A stretch of 64,000 bases of DNA from Cyathus striatus (lineage: Eukaryota > Basidiomycota > Agaricomycetes > Agaricales > Nidulariaceae), in the NCBI GenBank assembly GCA_025738555.1, contig JAOVFP010000009.1, forward strand, positions 868,001 through 932,000. The letters are read 5' to 3'. Positions 53,903 to 64,000 of the stretch are shown here, piece by piece. The notes under the pieces were generated by a model. That model saw only the letters and a list, made by a program, of their open reading frames with translations, searched no databases and was not told where the DNA came from. Position 1 is the stretch's first letter; every line of letters begins with the position of its first letter. The translations under genes were made by a program, and so were the position numbers.

Positions 53903-55840
53903 ATGTCCGACTCACAATCAGCCACAGCCGCAACCATTGAACCCCCTCCGTTTGAAGGTCCCAACTCCGTGAAGCTTCAATCTAGTAAAGATGGAACGAT
54001 CACGCATGTTAGCGTGTACCCATCGCGAGCACACATCACCTGACTTTTCAAGTTTCCGTTGAAAATTGGCCAAAGTTTTATTACAATTTCTGGACTACCT
54101 AAGGTGCTTGATGACGATTCTATCAGGTATGTGCAGTGGTATGATATAGCTAGACATTTTATGAATTGGCATTATATTTTTAGAGTTGAAGGTAATGGAG
54201 ATGCTATTATTCAAGACATTACTATCTCTATCGAACTTCAAACCATGGCAGTCAAGTCCCCGCAACTGGAGGCACTTTTAGTCGAAAAACAGCGCAAGGA
54301 GAACACTATCAAGCGAACAGAGAAAACTATCGATGCACTTGCTACCTATCTATTGACTATGAACCTTAGTAACATTCCTCCAACCGATGTTCAATCCATT
54401 ATACAACAATACAACGAAGTAACCACTGAATATCAGGAAGATTTGATTCAACAAAGAAACGAGCTTGACCAAATAGGTCAGGATATTTCCAAGGAGCACC
54501 CTTTGATAGATGGAAAGACTGCGACAGTGGGTGTTTTCAGTGAATCGGAAGAAGAAATAGAACTTTCTCTTCATTATGGTATGATGTATAAGTTCATTCA
54601 ATCATGTTCAGAATTTAACAATTTACTTAGCGGTTACTCAAGCTGGTTGGACACCGGTATACGATCTTAGAGTTAACACTGAATCGAAAGAGAAATGCAT
54701 TAAACTTGTATACAAGGCTTCTGTCACCCAGAAAACTGGTGAGGTACATAGTAATACTAATTTTGCCTTTTCCACTTGCTGATGATCCATTCTCAGGAAT
54801 GGAAAGATGTCCATTTAACTCTTGAGACATCATTGCCTCAGTTCAATGTTAACATTCCCTCCCTCACTCCTTGGAAATTATCTTTTGTGGCAGCTGGGCA
54901 ACAGATGTATCCCTCCCTAAATCAGTCTGCAGCCTACTCTATGCGCCGCCAGATGGGCTTCCAATCATTTTCAGCAGCAGCAGTAGTACATGACGATCCC
55001 AAGGATGCAAATGCTATTGCAACATTTGAAGTACTGGAGTCTAAGACGATACTCGGGGATGGCACTGTTCACAAAGTCACTGTTACGGAATTGGACCTTG
55101 ATGGGGAGTTGAAGTGGGTTAGCATTCCAACAACAAAAGATGTGCGAATGCACTGGACAGTGAGTTCAACACTTTCTAGCTTTCTGTGTAAGATAATTAA
55201 CCACTTCAATAGGCAATTGTCCACAATGACTCTGATTACCCTTTACTCAAGGGTGCTGCTAGTGTATATGTCAATGGAAGCTTTACTGCTTGGTCCGAAA
55301 TTCCACATGTTAGCCCACAAGAGTGTTTTAATTGTGCACTGGGGTATGTTCATTCCATACCTTTGGCCTTAACATAAAATAATCAAAATATACAGTGTTG
55401 ATCCATCAATCCGTGTCATCTACCACCCCCATGACAAAAAACGCTCCCAGTCAGGTTTCTACACGAAATCGAATAATCATATATTCGAACAGTGCATCTC
55501 TCTTGTGAACACCAAATCATGTGCTGTCACGAACGTGAAAATTATTGACCACATACCTATTTCAGAGGAAAGCACTATCTCTGTAAAGCTTCTTTCTCCA
55601 GCTCTTCCGATAGCAGACCCAATGTCAGACAAGAAAAACATTGATATGAGCAAGGTAGTACAAGTGGCTAAAGGAGTAGTTGCTCAGTGGGAGAAAGGTG
55701 ATGGGAATGCTGAAGTTGATAAGCTGGGCTCTGATGGAAAACTTAGTTGGAATTGCAGCATTCCTGCTCAAGGTAAAGTGAATTTAGTGCTCTCTTGGGA
55801 AGTTGCAGCGCCAGCAGATAAAATTATTACCGGGCTGTGA
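53903..55840 (+). CDS. DUF4140/DUF4139 protein, copy 2 (same internal TGA)
   Basis: Six exons (53903-54126, 54184-54578, 54631-54743, 54797-55159, 55213-55343, 55396-55840) join in frame to 556 codons. Domain order matches copy 1: DUF4140 with ISGLPKVLDDDSIR, a coiled coil of LEALLVEKQRKENTIKRTEK type, then DUF4139 with TQAGWTPVYDLRV and the terminal PAQGKVNLVLSWEV. The only defect is a TGA at 54041-54043 (codon 47), at the same Arg position as in copy 1; copy 3 keeps CGA. Either the stop arose before the duplication or both were hit at the same CpG. Unless it is read through or edited, the gene is null or starts downstream of the first strand of DUF4140. Confidence 0.75.
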
Positions 55841-56332
55841 TGTTATGTACTTATTCTATCAACTGAACTCAAGAAATAAATGTTTTGATATAAGTTTATT
55901 TCGTACGAGAGTAGTGTTGTCAACATTTTCCGAATGAGGTGACTGCACCCAGACCACACGATCATGCAAATCGTGATCGCAATGTTCTCAAGACTCAGTC
56001 ACCAAGAAGGCTCAAATAGCATATACCAATGCGCAAATAAAGCTGGTTTATAATAATAGTAAGAATGCACGGAGCATGTGTAAAGTAGTATGCGTATGTA
56101 TAATGTGGATAGCACTGATTCATATAACCCATAAATGTACAAAATATAAGTAATATCAAAGTACATAATGCAAAATAGTTCCGTATAATAGAGGCCAAAG
56201 CCATAGAGCGGATGTGGAGCACAAGTAGCAAGCATGGAAACAGAAAATAGCAGCAATTTTATATCTATTGTCTAAACAAACCAGGTCATTGAACAATGTG
56301 AAATCAAATGAATGGAAGCATACGTTGGGTAA

Positions 56333-57330
56333 CTAATTCCAGTCCATAACCGGCCCAAAAACCTCCTCCCATAACTCTTCTTCATCATTTGTAAGATCGG
56401 CCTTACAGGGGAATAATTTCGTAAACACGGATGGAGGAAGAGCATAAGCTTGATCTATTGTGATCCTGTTCTCTTTCGGACGAATGGGAGAGGGAGATGC
56501 TACACATAGAGGTAGTGTACTTTGACGGAGCTGAATCTTGCAATGAGGGAGAGGGCGGATGGGATGGATGACGTCGACATCTATTGGAGAAGGAGAGAGG
56601 ATGGAGGAGGGGGTGGAGGGTATAGAGGAGGGGGAGGAGGAATCAGATGACGAGGAAGATGACAAGGAAGAGCTTGAAGACGATGATGAGGAAGAGACGG
56701 CGGAGGAAGTGGAGGAGACGGGGGAAGAAGAGGAAGATCATTGAAGGACTGGGAGCGGTGTGATATTTTCTTCTCTTTTTGCACGAACCGGTAGAGGAAT
56801 GATTGGGCATTCTATTTTCACGGGAGCAAGAGTAAGACCTGCAGACAAACATAAGCTCAATGGCAGGGTGAGAGGGACGGAATAACTACTTGGGGACCTG
56901 AAAGCCGGTGTGGAATGTCGTTGACACATAACCCTTGGCTTATCTTCAGGCGAGCTCTTATTTTCAGAATTGCAGTGAACATTTGAGGTGCGTATATTGC
57001 TATCTTCAGGCCTAGTCTGTTGACACTCCTCACCCCTCTTGATGAAGGTGGGCAATCTCGAAGAGATATTATCAGCCCTGGGGATACTCGGTGATTCACA
57101 TACCTTATTCTTGTGCAAAGAGGAACTTTTATCACAAGCAGATGTTTGGATAAGCTTTAAAGTCTTCTTGGTCTGTGGTGCTGGTGAAACTCGAATAGCA
57201 TTTGCATCTACAACTATGTAATCATCGTCAACAACAACGTCTTTCGTCTTCTTTACTACACTGTGCACTACTCCCTGTGTATAATTTCTCATTATTCTGT
57301 TAACCTTTTCATTAGTTTTGATGCTGGCAT
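56333..57330 (-). pseudogene. Ser-rich protein gene, copy B (disrupted)
   Basis: This is the inverted counterpart of 30195-31515. The ATG at 57330 is followed by a one-base deletion in an A run (four A against five in copy A), shifting the frame after about eight codons. The original frame then continues (VNRIMRNYTQGVVHSVVKK) through a likely 87-nt in-frame intron to PLPVLQ-TGA (about 56743). Copy A reads CGG there and the site is compatible with CGA-to-TGA. The Ser-rich stretch and conserved end ITIDQAYALPPSVFTKLFPC through FGPVMDWN follow in the same frame. Here the C-terminal region is directly joined, showing that the extra 30950-31200 stretch of copy A is an insertion. Confidence 0.6.
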
Positions 57331-57499
57331 TGTGTTTATATGAAGGTGCAGGTTTAGGGTGATAGTTTGGTGATAGTACTAGTTGGGTGACAAGTGGAGT
57401 AATTACTAAGAACTGAATCTGATGGTGGTGGTAGGTGGTAAACCTCTCTGTACAAGATGGATAAGATAGTGACACTTGAGTGAGTCAGTGACACGCTGC

Positions 57500-59500
57500 T
57501 CGAGATATGCATTGAAACGGCACATGATGGCGTCGGACCTGTTATGTTATGTCACAGTTGTAAACATGCTCTGTCTTATGCTCTTCTTTTGTACTACAAC
57601 GCCTAAGCTTGTCTTCTTCTCTGTCTTTGAATCTAGTATCTTAGTTCCACCTCGAAGATGCTGTCAACACCACCATGCTGGAAGGTTAAGCTCATGTGAG
57701 CGACTCAACTGGAATGGGTGGACTAACAATCTACAATCGCTTCAGGACCCAGGTTCTGCTTTTCATAAAGATGGGCTCTAGATATGACGAATTCTCATCG
57801 TAATTTGGTATGTATGTGGTTCACATATTCGAGATTCGATTGACTTACAGTACAGTACAGGGTTATACTTATGTGGTTGGTTTCTCAGATCTACACAGAA
57901 ACCTATGCACGATTCCTAATACCCTGCATGGATTTCCAGAAAAACCGCCCGAGGCTCTGGAGCACAAGATCTAGGGCACATTCTAGTTGACTTCAAGACT
58001 GTTTCATGTAGCAATCTGAACTGGCTGAGATGGATATGTGGGGCATCACGAATGCAACAGGTGCACTTTCTTTTTCATGTCTTTTGCTCCTACCTGCTTA
58101 TCATCACTGCTCTCTCATTGTAGCTCTCGAGGTCCCAAGTCTTAGTCAAATATCTCAACACTTCCGCCGGAGCTGTCGATGGCTGAATCTGCGGAGACAA
58201 TACAATGCTGCAATGCTGGAGCTCAGGGACAGGTTCATTGTGTATACAATATCATGCTCGTTGTTGTTGATGGTACTACCCTGTGGCATTTCTGGGATGG
58301 TGAGTTAGTGGTTGATGGAGCGGGAGAGGAGGGAGGAAAGAAGGGCTGAAGTGGTGATAACTAGGCACTGTAACTGAACAGCGTTGACGTACTGCCATGG
58401 AGGGAGGGTTGGTGCACCGGGGAAGTTTACTTGTTAGGCGGGAAGGTTCTTCGTTGTCCCAGAAATCTTGGACAACTTATCATGCAAGAGCAAGGACACA
58501 TTCTTGTTGACCCTCTTATCTTCAAGCTCGTTACTATGACGGCCTGGACGGATGAAGCATACTCTTGCGGCTTCAAAACACGACAGGTGCACTTTCTTCA
58601 TGTCATCTACTACCACTACCTGCTTATCTTGCTCTTCTGTTGTAGCTGACAAACCGAGGCAATCTGCATAATGGCTATAATGCTGGAGCTCGAAGGCTGG
58701 TTTGTCGGGTAGGTGACATCAAAGCCGTCGTTTTCGGTGACCGCAGAGCCGTCACCGCCTCACCAGTCACCATTGTCAATTGTCTGGCATTTTAGCTTGA
58801 AGTACGACAAGGGCATTACTGGGATGGCGAGTTGGCGGCTAAAGAGCAGAAAGAGATTGGATGACTGGGTGTATTGAGAATCTGGAGTTGTAAACGAGAG
58901 CCACCATGGAAGGATGGTAGTGCGCTGGGAACTTTTGCCTGTTCAGATGAGAGGCCTCAGGCCTCATGGTTGTTGAGAGGATTCAGGTGGTTGATCGAAG
59001 AAAACCAGGATCCCATGTATGGGCAGTATAATGACGTCCCCGCTCTCACTTTCACAAATCAACGTCCAGAACAGCATACTGGTCTTATGGGACGCGAGCA
59101 TCCGTGCGGATTTGGACGATGATATCAAGCTCGTCGTTTTCGGTAGTGCTCCCCAGCGGCATTTCTAGGATGATGGGGTGGTGGCTGACGGAGTGGGAAG
59201 GGTGGAGGGCTCAGACTAGGTACTATAACAGAACTGCGCTGACTGCTACTACTGAAGGAACTGAAGGAGGCTTAGTGTGCTGGGGAACCTTTACTATTTC
59301 AATGGGAAGGCTCGTCGTTGTCTAGAGGTTTAATTGAACGATACACTTGGGGGGTGGCCAATCCTGCGCATCCATCATCAACTTACCACCAGGAATATCA
59401 TGCATCCTGCTCGCCTTAGCTGCCTCCCAGGAAACAAATCTACATCCAGAGAAGTTAGGAGGTCTGAAGACTTGAGTGTTCATGCGGATTTGGACGGCTT
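57500..59500. repeat. Degenerate repeat block, copy 2
   Basis: This is the partner of 50240-52150 in the same orientation. Modules recur at about 58050, 58580 and 59095 (gagcatccgtgcggatttgg). The final part (59335-59420, cacttggggggtggcc and catgcatcctgctcgcctt) matches 51668-51730. No intact frame. Confidence 0.65.
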
Positions 59501-60316
59501 GCAGGCTATGTGCATTTGATAGCCTCTTTCCGTTCTACATCGGTTACTGACTCTTTGACCCATGTATATGCGCACACACTAGGCACTCCCATACTACAGG
59601 ACATTTGGGATTGTTTATGGGAGGCTATACAATACGATTAAGTGCCCAGGTCATCCTGACACAGCTCTCACACTTCGGTATGCCCTCGCTTCCTTCGCAG
59701 TGGGAAAGGAATACTTTTCCCGCTTTCAGCTGTTGCTCTTTCCGCTTACGCTCTTCGCATGGCACATTTTGTTCTCGAGATGAGAGTGTAAAACTCTGCA
59801 GAACATGTCCTCCTACATATGTTTTTAGACTAGCACAGCAGAATATTCATTTCTGTGTCTTGATATGTCATCAAATATGGCAACTATTACAGCCTACGGC
59901 TAATGTTGCCCATTGACCTTGGCATCGATTCACCGCATGCTCATTGCTCATGCAGTTCAACGTGTTGTAGGGGGCACGCTGAAGGTAACACAACTTACTA
60001 TTGGGATATGTTGAGGATACAGCAAGCTATAGTTCTCTGTTGAGATCTACAAGGAGTGTGAACGTGTAACTAATGAGAGCTTCATATAATAGTAGGTGGG
60101 CCACAGACTAAGACAGACTTCCTTGGTCATCTGAGTGTATCAGCACTTAAATGATCAAGAGCATGTGTCGCGTTATACTATGACCCCCAGGACCCGGGAC
60201 TGCCCCAGCGTAGAAGCGAGATCCAAGACAACTTGCCCATTTGAACTTCATAAAAGGATCATACTCAACGGCAATGATTCTCTGACTCTTCAACGGTTCT
60301 TCCCTCTCTAAGAGTC
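59501..60316. other. Spacer, 5' flank of the secreted-protein gene
   Basis: Open frames here are short and unrecognised. The last ~70 bp before 60317 should hold the promoter; no clear TATA box was identified. Confidence 0.4.
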
Positions 60317-61041
60317 ATGATGTTTTTAATGACCGTTTTATTGCTCGCTTCTTTCTTGGCCCACGGTATGTCATTATACTTTATGTTGTCTGTATACTCA
60401 TTTATGTATTCAACAGGGAATGCGGCTGCTGTAACGACTGTTACACTTCACAATGTTGAACTTACTTCCTTTACCTATGACACTTCAACGGAGCCCATCT
60501 TCCCCACGCAGTTCTTTTCGTATTCACCAGTAGGTGTCAGGTTGGATGGGCTTACGACTTATGTCGAAGAAATACGACACAGCCAGAATGTTCTGATTGA
60601 AGAAATTCCCGGGTCAACATACATGAATGGAAAAGGATCTCTAACGACCGTTACAGGAGTTACCAGAACATCGACTATCGATATTCCTACCGAGACTTAC
60701 TATGGTATGTCGATGACAACTTTCTTCGTTTGTAATTAAATACTAAACAAATGTCCACAGCAACTCTCATTGAGGGAGCATCTGAATTCAAATACATTTT
60801 GAGCCCAACTGCATATCCAATAGGGCAGGAGACTGATTGCCATTGGAGCGACGATGGTGTTGGTGAATGTGAATTGAAAGTGTGGCATTCGCATAACAGT
60901 GATTCGACTTACGTGGAAACATATACTGGCACTGTTGTACCAGCTTATACTATAAGAGTCTATACAATAGAACACTCAGTTCTCGCAATAGATGAGAGAC
61001 GACTATCGATATATTACCTATACAATAGAACACTACAGTAG
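60317..61041 (+). CDS. Secreted or surface protein, 3' part disrupted
   Basis: Exons 60317-60365, 60417-60704 and 60761 onward join in frame through GTATGT...CAACAG and GTATGT...CCACAG introns. Residues 1-20 (MMFLMTVLLLASFLAHGNAA) form a clear signal peptide. The mature part is Thr- and Tyr-rich (VTTVTLHNVELTSFTYDTST, YMNGKGSLTTVTGV), with two Cys (DCHW, GECELK) and a C-terminal ETYTGTVVPAYT. Beyond about 60955 the frame enters a repeat-containing insert and stops at 61041. A Ser-rich stalk with a hydrophobic helix (SLLILVATFFIAIYSMF, ending at 61426) lies downstream in the same orientation and may be the original last exon, a membrane or GPI-type tail. The function is unknown. Confidence 0.65.
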
Positions 61042-61120
61042 GTAATATATATAAGTAATAGTAAAGTAATATAGTATGAACCTGCTCACCTCAGTTCTCG
61101 CAATAGATGAGAGACAACTG
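60955..61120. mobile_element. Small repeat-rich insert with fold-back ends
   Basis: Direct repeats: CTATACAATAGAACACT at 60960-60976 and 61018-61034, and a 25-bp repeat TCAGTTCTCGCAATAGATGA+GAGAC at 60976-61000 and 61091-61115. Inverted repeat: ATATATTACCTA (61009-61020) and TAGGTAATATAT (61039-61050). The insert falls between the last clear codons of the secreted protein and its likely membrane-tail exon. Boundaries are uncertain. Confidence 0.5.
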
Positions 61121-61279
61121 AGGAGAGCAGAAAACTGCTTTGTAATCTACTTAAATACTAAGAGAGATCAAAAATTTGTAAGTGCGGAATCATATCAAGT
61201 CAATGGCAGGGAGAGATGGCATTCCGTCTTGTCGGCACGGCACATCAAAAGCGCACGGATTGCATAAGCAATCCTCCGT

Positions 61280-61426
61280 GATCCAACATATACCCTCATG
61301 GTCTTGAACATCCCTGGTCAAGCCACCAGTTCAAGTCATGCTTCGTGCCAGGTTGTAGTAGGGGCATCAGCATCTCTCTTGATTCTGGTAGCTACTTTTT
61401 TCATCGCGATATACAGTATGTTTTAG
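61280..61426 (+). other. Possible last exon: Ser-rich stalk and membrane helix
   Basis: In the frame ending at 61426 the sequence reads IPGQATSSSHASCQVVVGAS then a hydrophobic helix ALLILVATFFIA-type and a short basic-free tail. This is the usual C-terminus of fungal surface proteins. No splice acceptor directly linking it to 60317-60955 is certain. Confidence 0.45.
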
Positions 61427-61830
61427 ATTGATTTGTTCCTTGCTATGATATAATAATTGTCGATAATACACTTACGGCATATTTTCGCACGGGCGATATT
61501 CTAAATAATCATTCTTGATTCAGGACCTACAAGACACAGAGGTGATGCCACGCCACCTTTTCACGGGGAAGAATATTTAGAGTTAATATGGATCTCACTC
61601 TGATTCTTTCCCATTGCTGTGATTAGATAAATCCAGTATGTAGTTTTATACTATATCAAGATTGAATTGTTCATTGACAAAAATCTACTTAGTCTCCTAT
61701 GATCATGGGTCGCAGGGTTGCACGTGCTATGTATGTATAGCACAATCTTCCCAACTACGCCAAAAACAGTATCCTGGTTCCTGAAGTATGCATATAAAGT
61801 CTAGAATTACCGGCACCATACTCTGTAAAC

Positions 61831-63737
61831 ATGACCGGCACACTACCAATTGCTCCTGCGACTATTTGTCCCCCTCCGTTTAAAGGTTCCAACTTTGTGA
61901 AGTGTCATTCTAGCAAAGATGGAAAGATCACACATGTTAGCGTATACCCATCTCGAGCACATATTGCTCGAGTTTTCAAGTTTCCATTGAAAATCGGCCA
62001 AAATCTAGTTAAAATTTCAGGCCTACCTAGGGTGCTTGATGACGATTCTGTAAGGTACGTATATTATTATGATATAGCCTGTCATTTCATCAATTGGAAT
62101 CTTATTTTTTAGAGTGGATGGTAATGGAGAAGCCATTATTCAAGACATTACAATCTCTACACCGGAACTTGAAACAATGGCAGTTAAGTCCTCTCAACTG
62201 GAGTCACTTTTAATGGAAAAACGGCGCAAGGAGAATACCATCAAACAAACAGAAGAGGCAGTTGACGCACTCGCTACATATATATCAACTATGAACATTA
62301 GTAATGTTCCTCCGACTGATGTTCGATCCGTTATGCAGCACTACAATGAAGTAATCACCGAATTTGAGGAGGACTTGATTCAACAAAGAAAGGAACTCGA
62401 CCAAGTAGTTCAGGATATTTCCAAGGAGCACCCTTTAATGGATGGAAAGATTGTGACAGTGGGTGTTTTCAGCGAGTCAGAGGAGGAAATAGAACTTTCT
62501 CTTCACTATGGTATGATGTTTTTCCATAAATCATATTCAAAATCTAACAATTTATTTAGCAGTTACTCAAGCTAGCTGGACACCGGTATACGACCTTAGA
62601 GTGAATACCGAATCCAAAGAAAAAAAGTATCAAACGTGTATACAAGGCTTCTGTCACCCAAAAAACTGGCGAGGTACGTGGTAAATATGTTGTTGCATCC
62701 CTTATATACTGAAGATTCTTTCTCAGGAATGGAAAAATGCCTGTTTAACTCTTGAAACGTCCTTACCCCAGTTTAATGTTAAACTGCCACCCATCACTCC
62801 CTGGAAGTTACTATTCGCAGAAACTTATCTTGAGATGTTTTCGGCACAGGCTGAGCAGCAAGGCCTGCTTAAAAAACGTTATAGGTGTCGGGCTCGGGCT
62901 GTGGTACATGACAATCCTGAGGATGCAAATGCTATTGCAACATTTGAAATACCAGAGTCAAAGACGAGCACCATTCACAAATTCACGGTAGCAGAATTGG
63001 AACTCGATGGGGAGTTGAAGTGGGTTAGCATTCCAACAACGAAAGATGTGCGGATGCACTGGACAGTGAGTTCAATATTCTAGCTATCTGAGCAAAATAT
63101 TTAACCACTTCGATAGGCAATTGTCCACAATGACTCTGAGTACCCTTTACTCAAGGGTGCTGCGAGTGTTTATGTCAATGGCAGTTTTACTGCTCACTCG
63201 GAAATTCCATATGTTAGCAAGAGTGCTTCAACTGTGCACTGGGGTACATCCATTCCATACATTTAGCTCTAACATAACATAACCAAAATAAATGGCGTCG
63301 ATCCATCGATCCGCGTCATCTACCACCCCCGCGATAAAAAACGCTCCCAGTCAGGTTTCTACATGAAATCAAATAACCATATATTCAAACAACGCATCTC
63401 TCTCATGAACACCAAATCGTGCACTGTTTCTAATGTTAAAATCATTGACCACATACCAGTTTCGGAGGAAAGTACTATCTCCGTAAATCTCATTTCTCCA
63501 GCTCTACCTGTCGCCAACACCTCAGAGAAGAGAAATATTGATATGAGCAAGGTAGTACAGGTGAGTAAAGGAGTAGTCGCTCAGTGGGAGAAAGGCGACG
63601 GGAATGTCGAAGTTGATAAGCTGGGCCCCAATGGGAAACTTTGCTGGAATTGCTACATTCCTGCTCAAGTTAAGGTGAACTTAGTGCTTTCTTGGGAGGT
63701 TTTAGCCCCAGCAGATAAAGTTGTTATGGGGCTTTGA
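61831..63737 (+). pseudogene. DUF4140/DUF4139 gene, copy 3 (frameshifted)
   Basis: The six-exon layout matches copies 1 and 2 (exon 1 61831-62054, exon 2 62113-62510, exon 3 62560-62673, exon 4 62727-63065, exon 5 from 63117, last exon about 63296-63737). The CGA lost in the other two copies is kept (HIARVFKFP, 61969-61971), so the N-terminal half is intact. Three other lesions break it: an extra A in a run at 62620-62626 (exon 3 is 114 nt against 113), a 4-nt deletion near 63215, and loss of the last intron's AG acceptor (ATGG where copy 1 has ATAG). This is therefore a dead copy, at least of the C-terminal half. Confidence 0.8.
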
Positions 63738-64000
63738 TGTCATATACTGATTCAATTAAGTCAATACAAGTAGGTACTTATTGAGTGAGGACGATGCACG
63801 TTAATGTGACGGTGACCGTAGAGGAAAAGAAGAAAAGAAGTTGGACCGGAGAGGTGGTTGATAGGGAAATGCATGCACTTAACCTTGTCAGATTCCCAAT
63901 TTTCAAGAGGTACGTATGCGATATAGATCTAGTGTGGTAGGCCTACTAGGGAAGCCGATGCTTATCGGTAGGGCCTTGAACTTTCCCATCTGGACAGGTA
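63738..64000. other. 3' flank to window end
   Basis: No gene or repeat is supported in the last 260 bp. Confidence 0.4.

Larger units (their letters stand above)
53345..57490. repeat. Inverted segmental duplicate of 28375-42795
   Basis: Read on minus, it follows 28375-42795 in order: X2-side flank, Ser-rich gene, intergenic region, DUF4139 gene and its upstream flank. It is 4.1 kb rather than 14.4 kb because it lacks the 1.6-kb TIR element and the 8.26-kb retrotransposon. It therefore carries both empty sites, near 57450 and 56115. Confidence 0.88.

Noticed and set aside
54041..54043. Selenocysteine codon in DUF4139
   Set aside because: The third copy has CGA (Arg), family members have Arg, fungi of this group lack Sec machinery as far as I know, and no SECIS-like structure was seen.

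Overview
The window reads as a filamentous fungal genome, most likely a basidiomycete (Agaricomycete type). Genes are split by short GT-AG introns of about 35-60 nt. The window holds a Tf1/sushi-type chromovirus with an antisense zinc-finger accessory gene, a mitochondrial carrier, DUF4139 proteins and several lineage-restricted gene families. No bacterial operon, CRISPR array or prophage feature is present. Species cannot be named from sequence alone.

Layout. 1-16.7 kb is AT-rich, visibly CpG-poor and almost gene-free: a MITE, a decayed DDE transposase, tRNA-headed SINEs, minisatellites, a relic of a SAM/kinase gene and two decayed alpha/beta-hydrolase copies. 17-25 kb is two copies of a composite locus (flank alpha, a minus-strand orphan gene, flank beta) in which the flanks are paralogous but the central genes differ. 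25.3-26.3 kb is an intact three-exon mitochondrial carrier (minus). 27.3-28.1 kb is a second copy of the first orphan gene. 28.4-42.8 kb is a segment holding a Ser-rich gene and a DUF4140/DUF4139 gene, interrupted by a 1.6-kb TIR element and an 8.26-kb LTR retrotransposon. 45-49.3 kb carries another orphan gene with the same promoter module and an intact three-exon SAM-kinase gene. 50-59.5 kb has two copies of a degenerate repeat block around an inverted copy (53.3-57.5 kb) of the 28.4-42.8 kb segment; this copy lacks both transposons. 60.3-63.7 kb has a secreted or surface protein gene broken by a small insertion, and a third, decayed DUF4139 gene.

Three themes tie the region together. First, C-to-T change at CpG dominates decay: CGA-to-TGA stops appear in the retrotransposon, the transposase, the accessory gene, the Ser-rich gene and the DUF4139 genes, and nearly all differences between the two LTRs are at CpG. 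This implies cytosine methylation or a RIP-like process. Second, a compact promoter module (TATA box plus CTCGAGCTGACGCG and a TTTTGCTYC block) sits upstream of four orphan genes, and a ~115-bp upstream stretch of one of them was copied to just upstream of the SAM-kinase gene. Third, repeated duplication, inversion and cassette-like exchange of gene cores between conserved flanks has built this locus. All coordinates and comparisons were made by eye.
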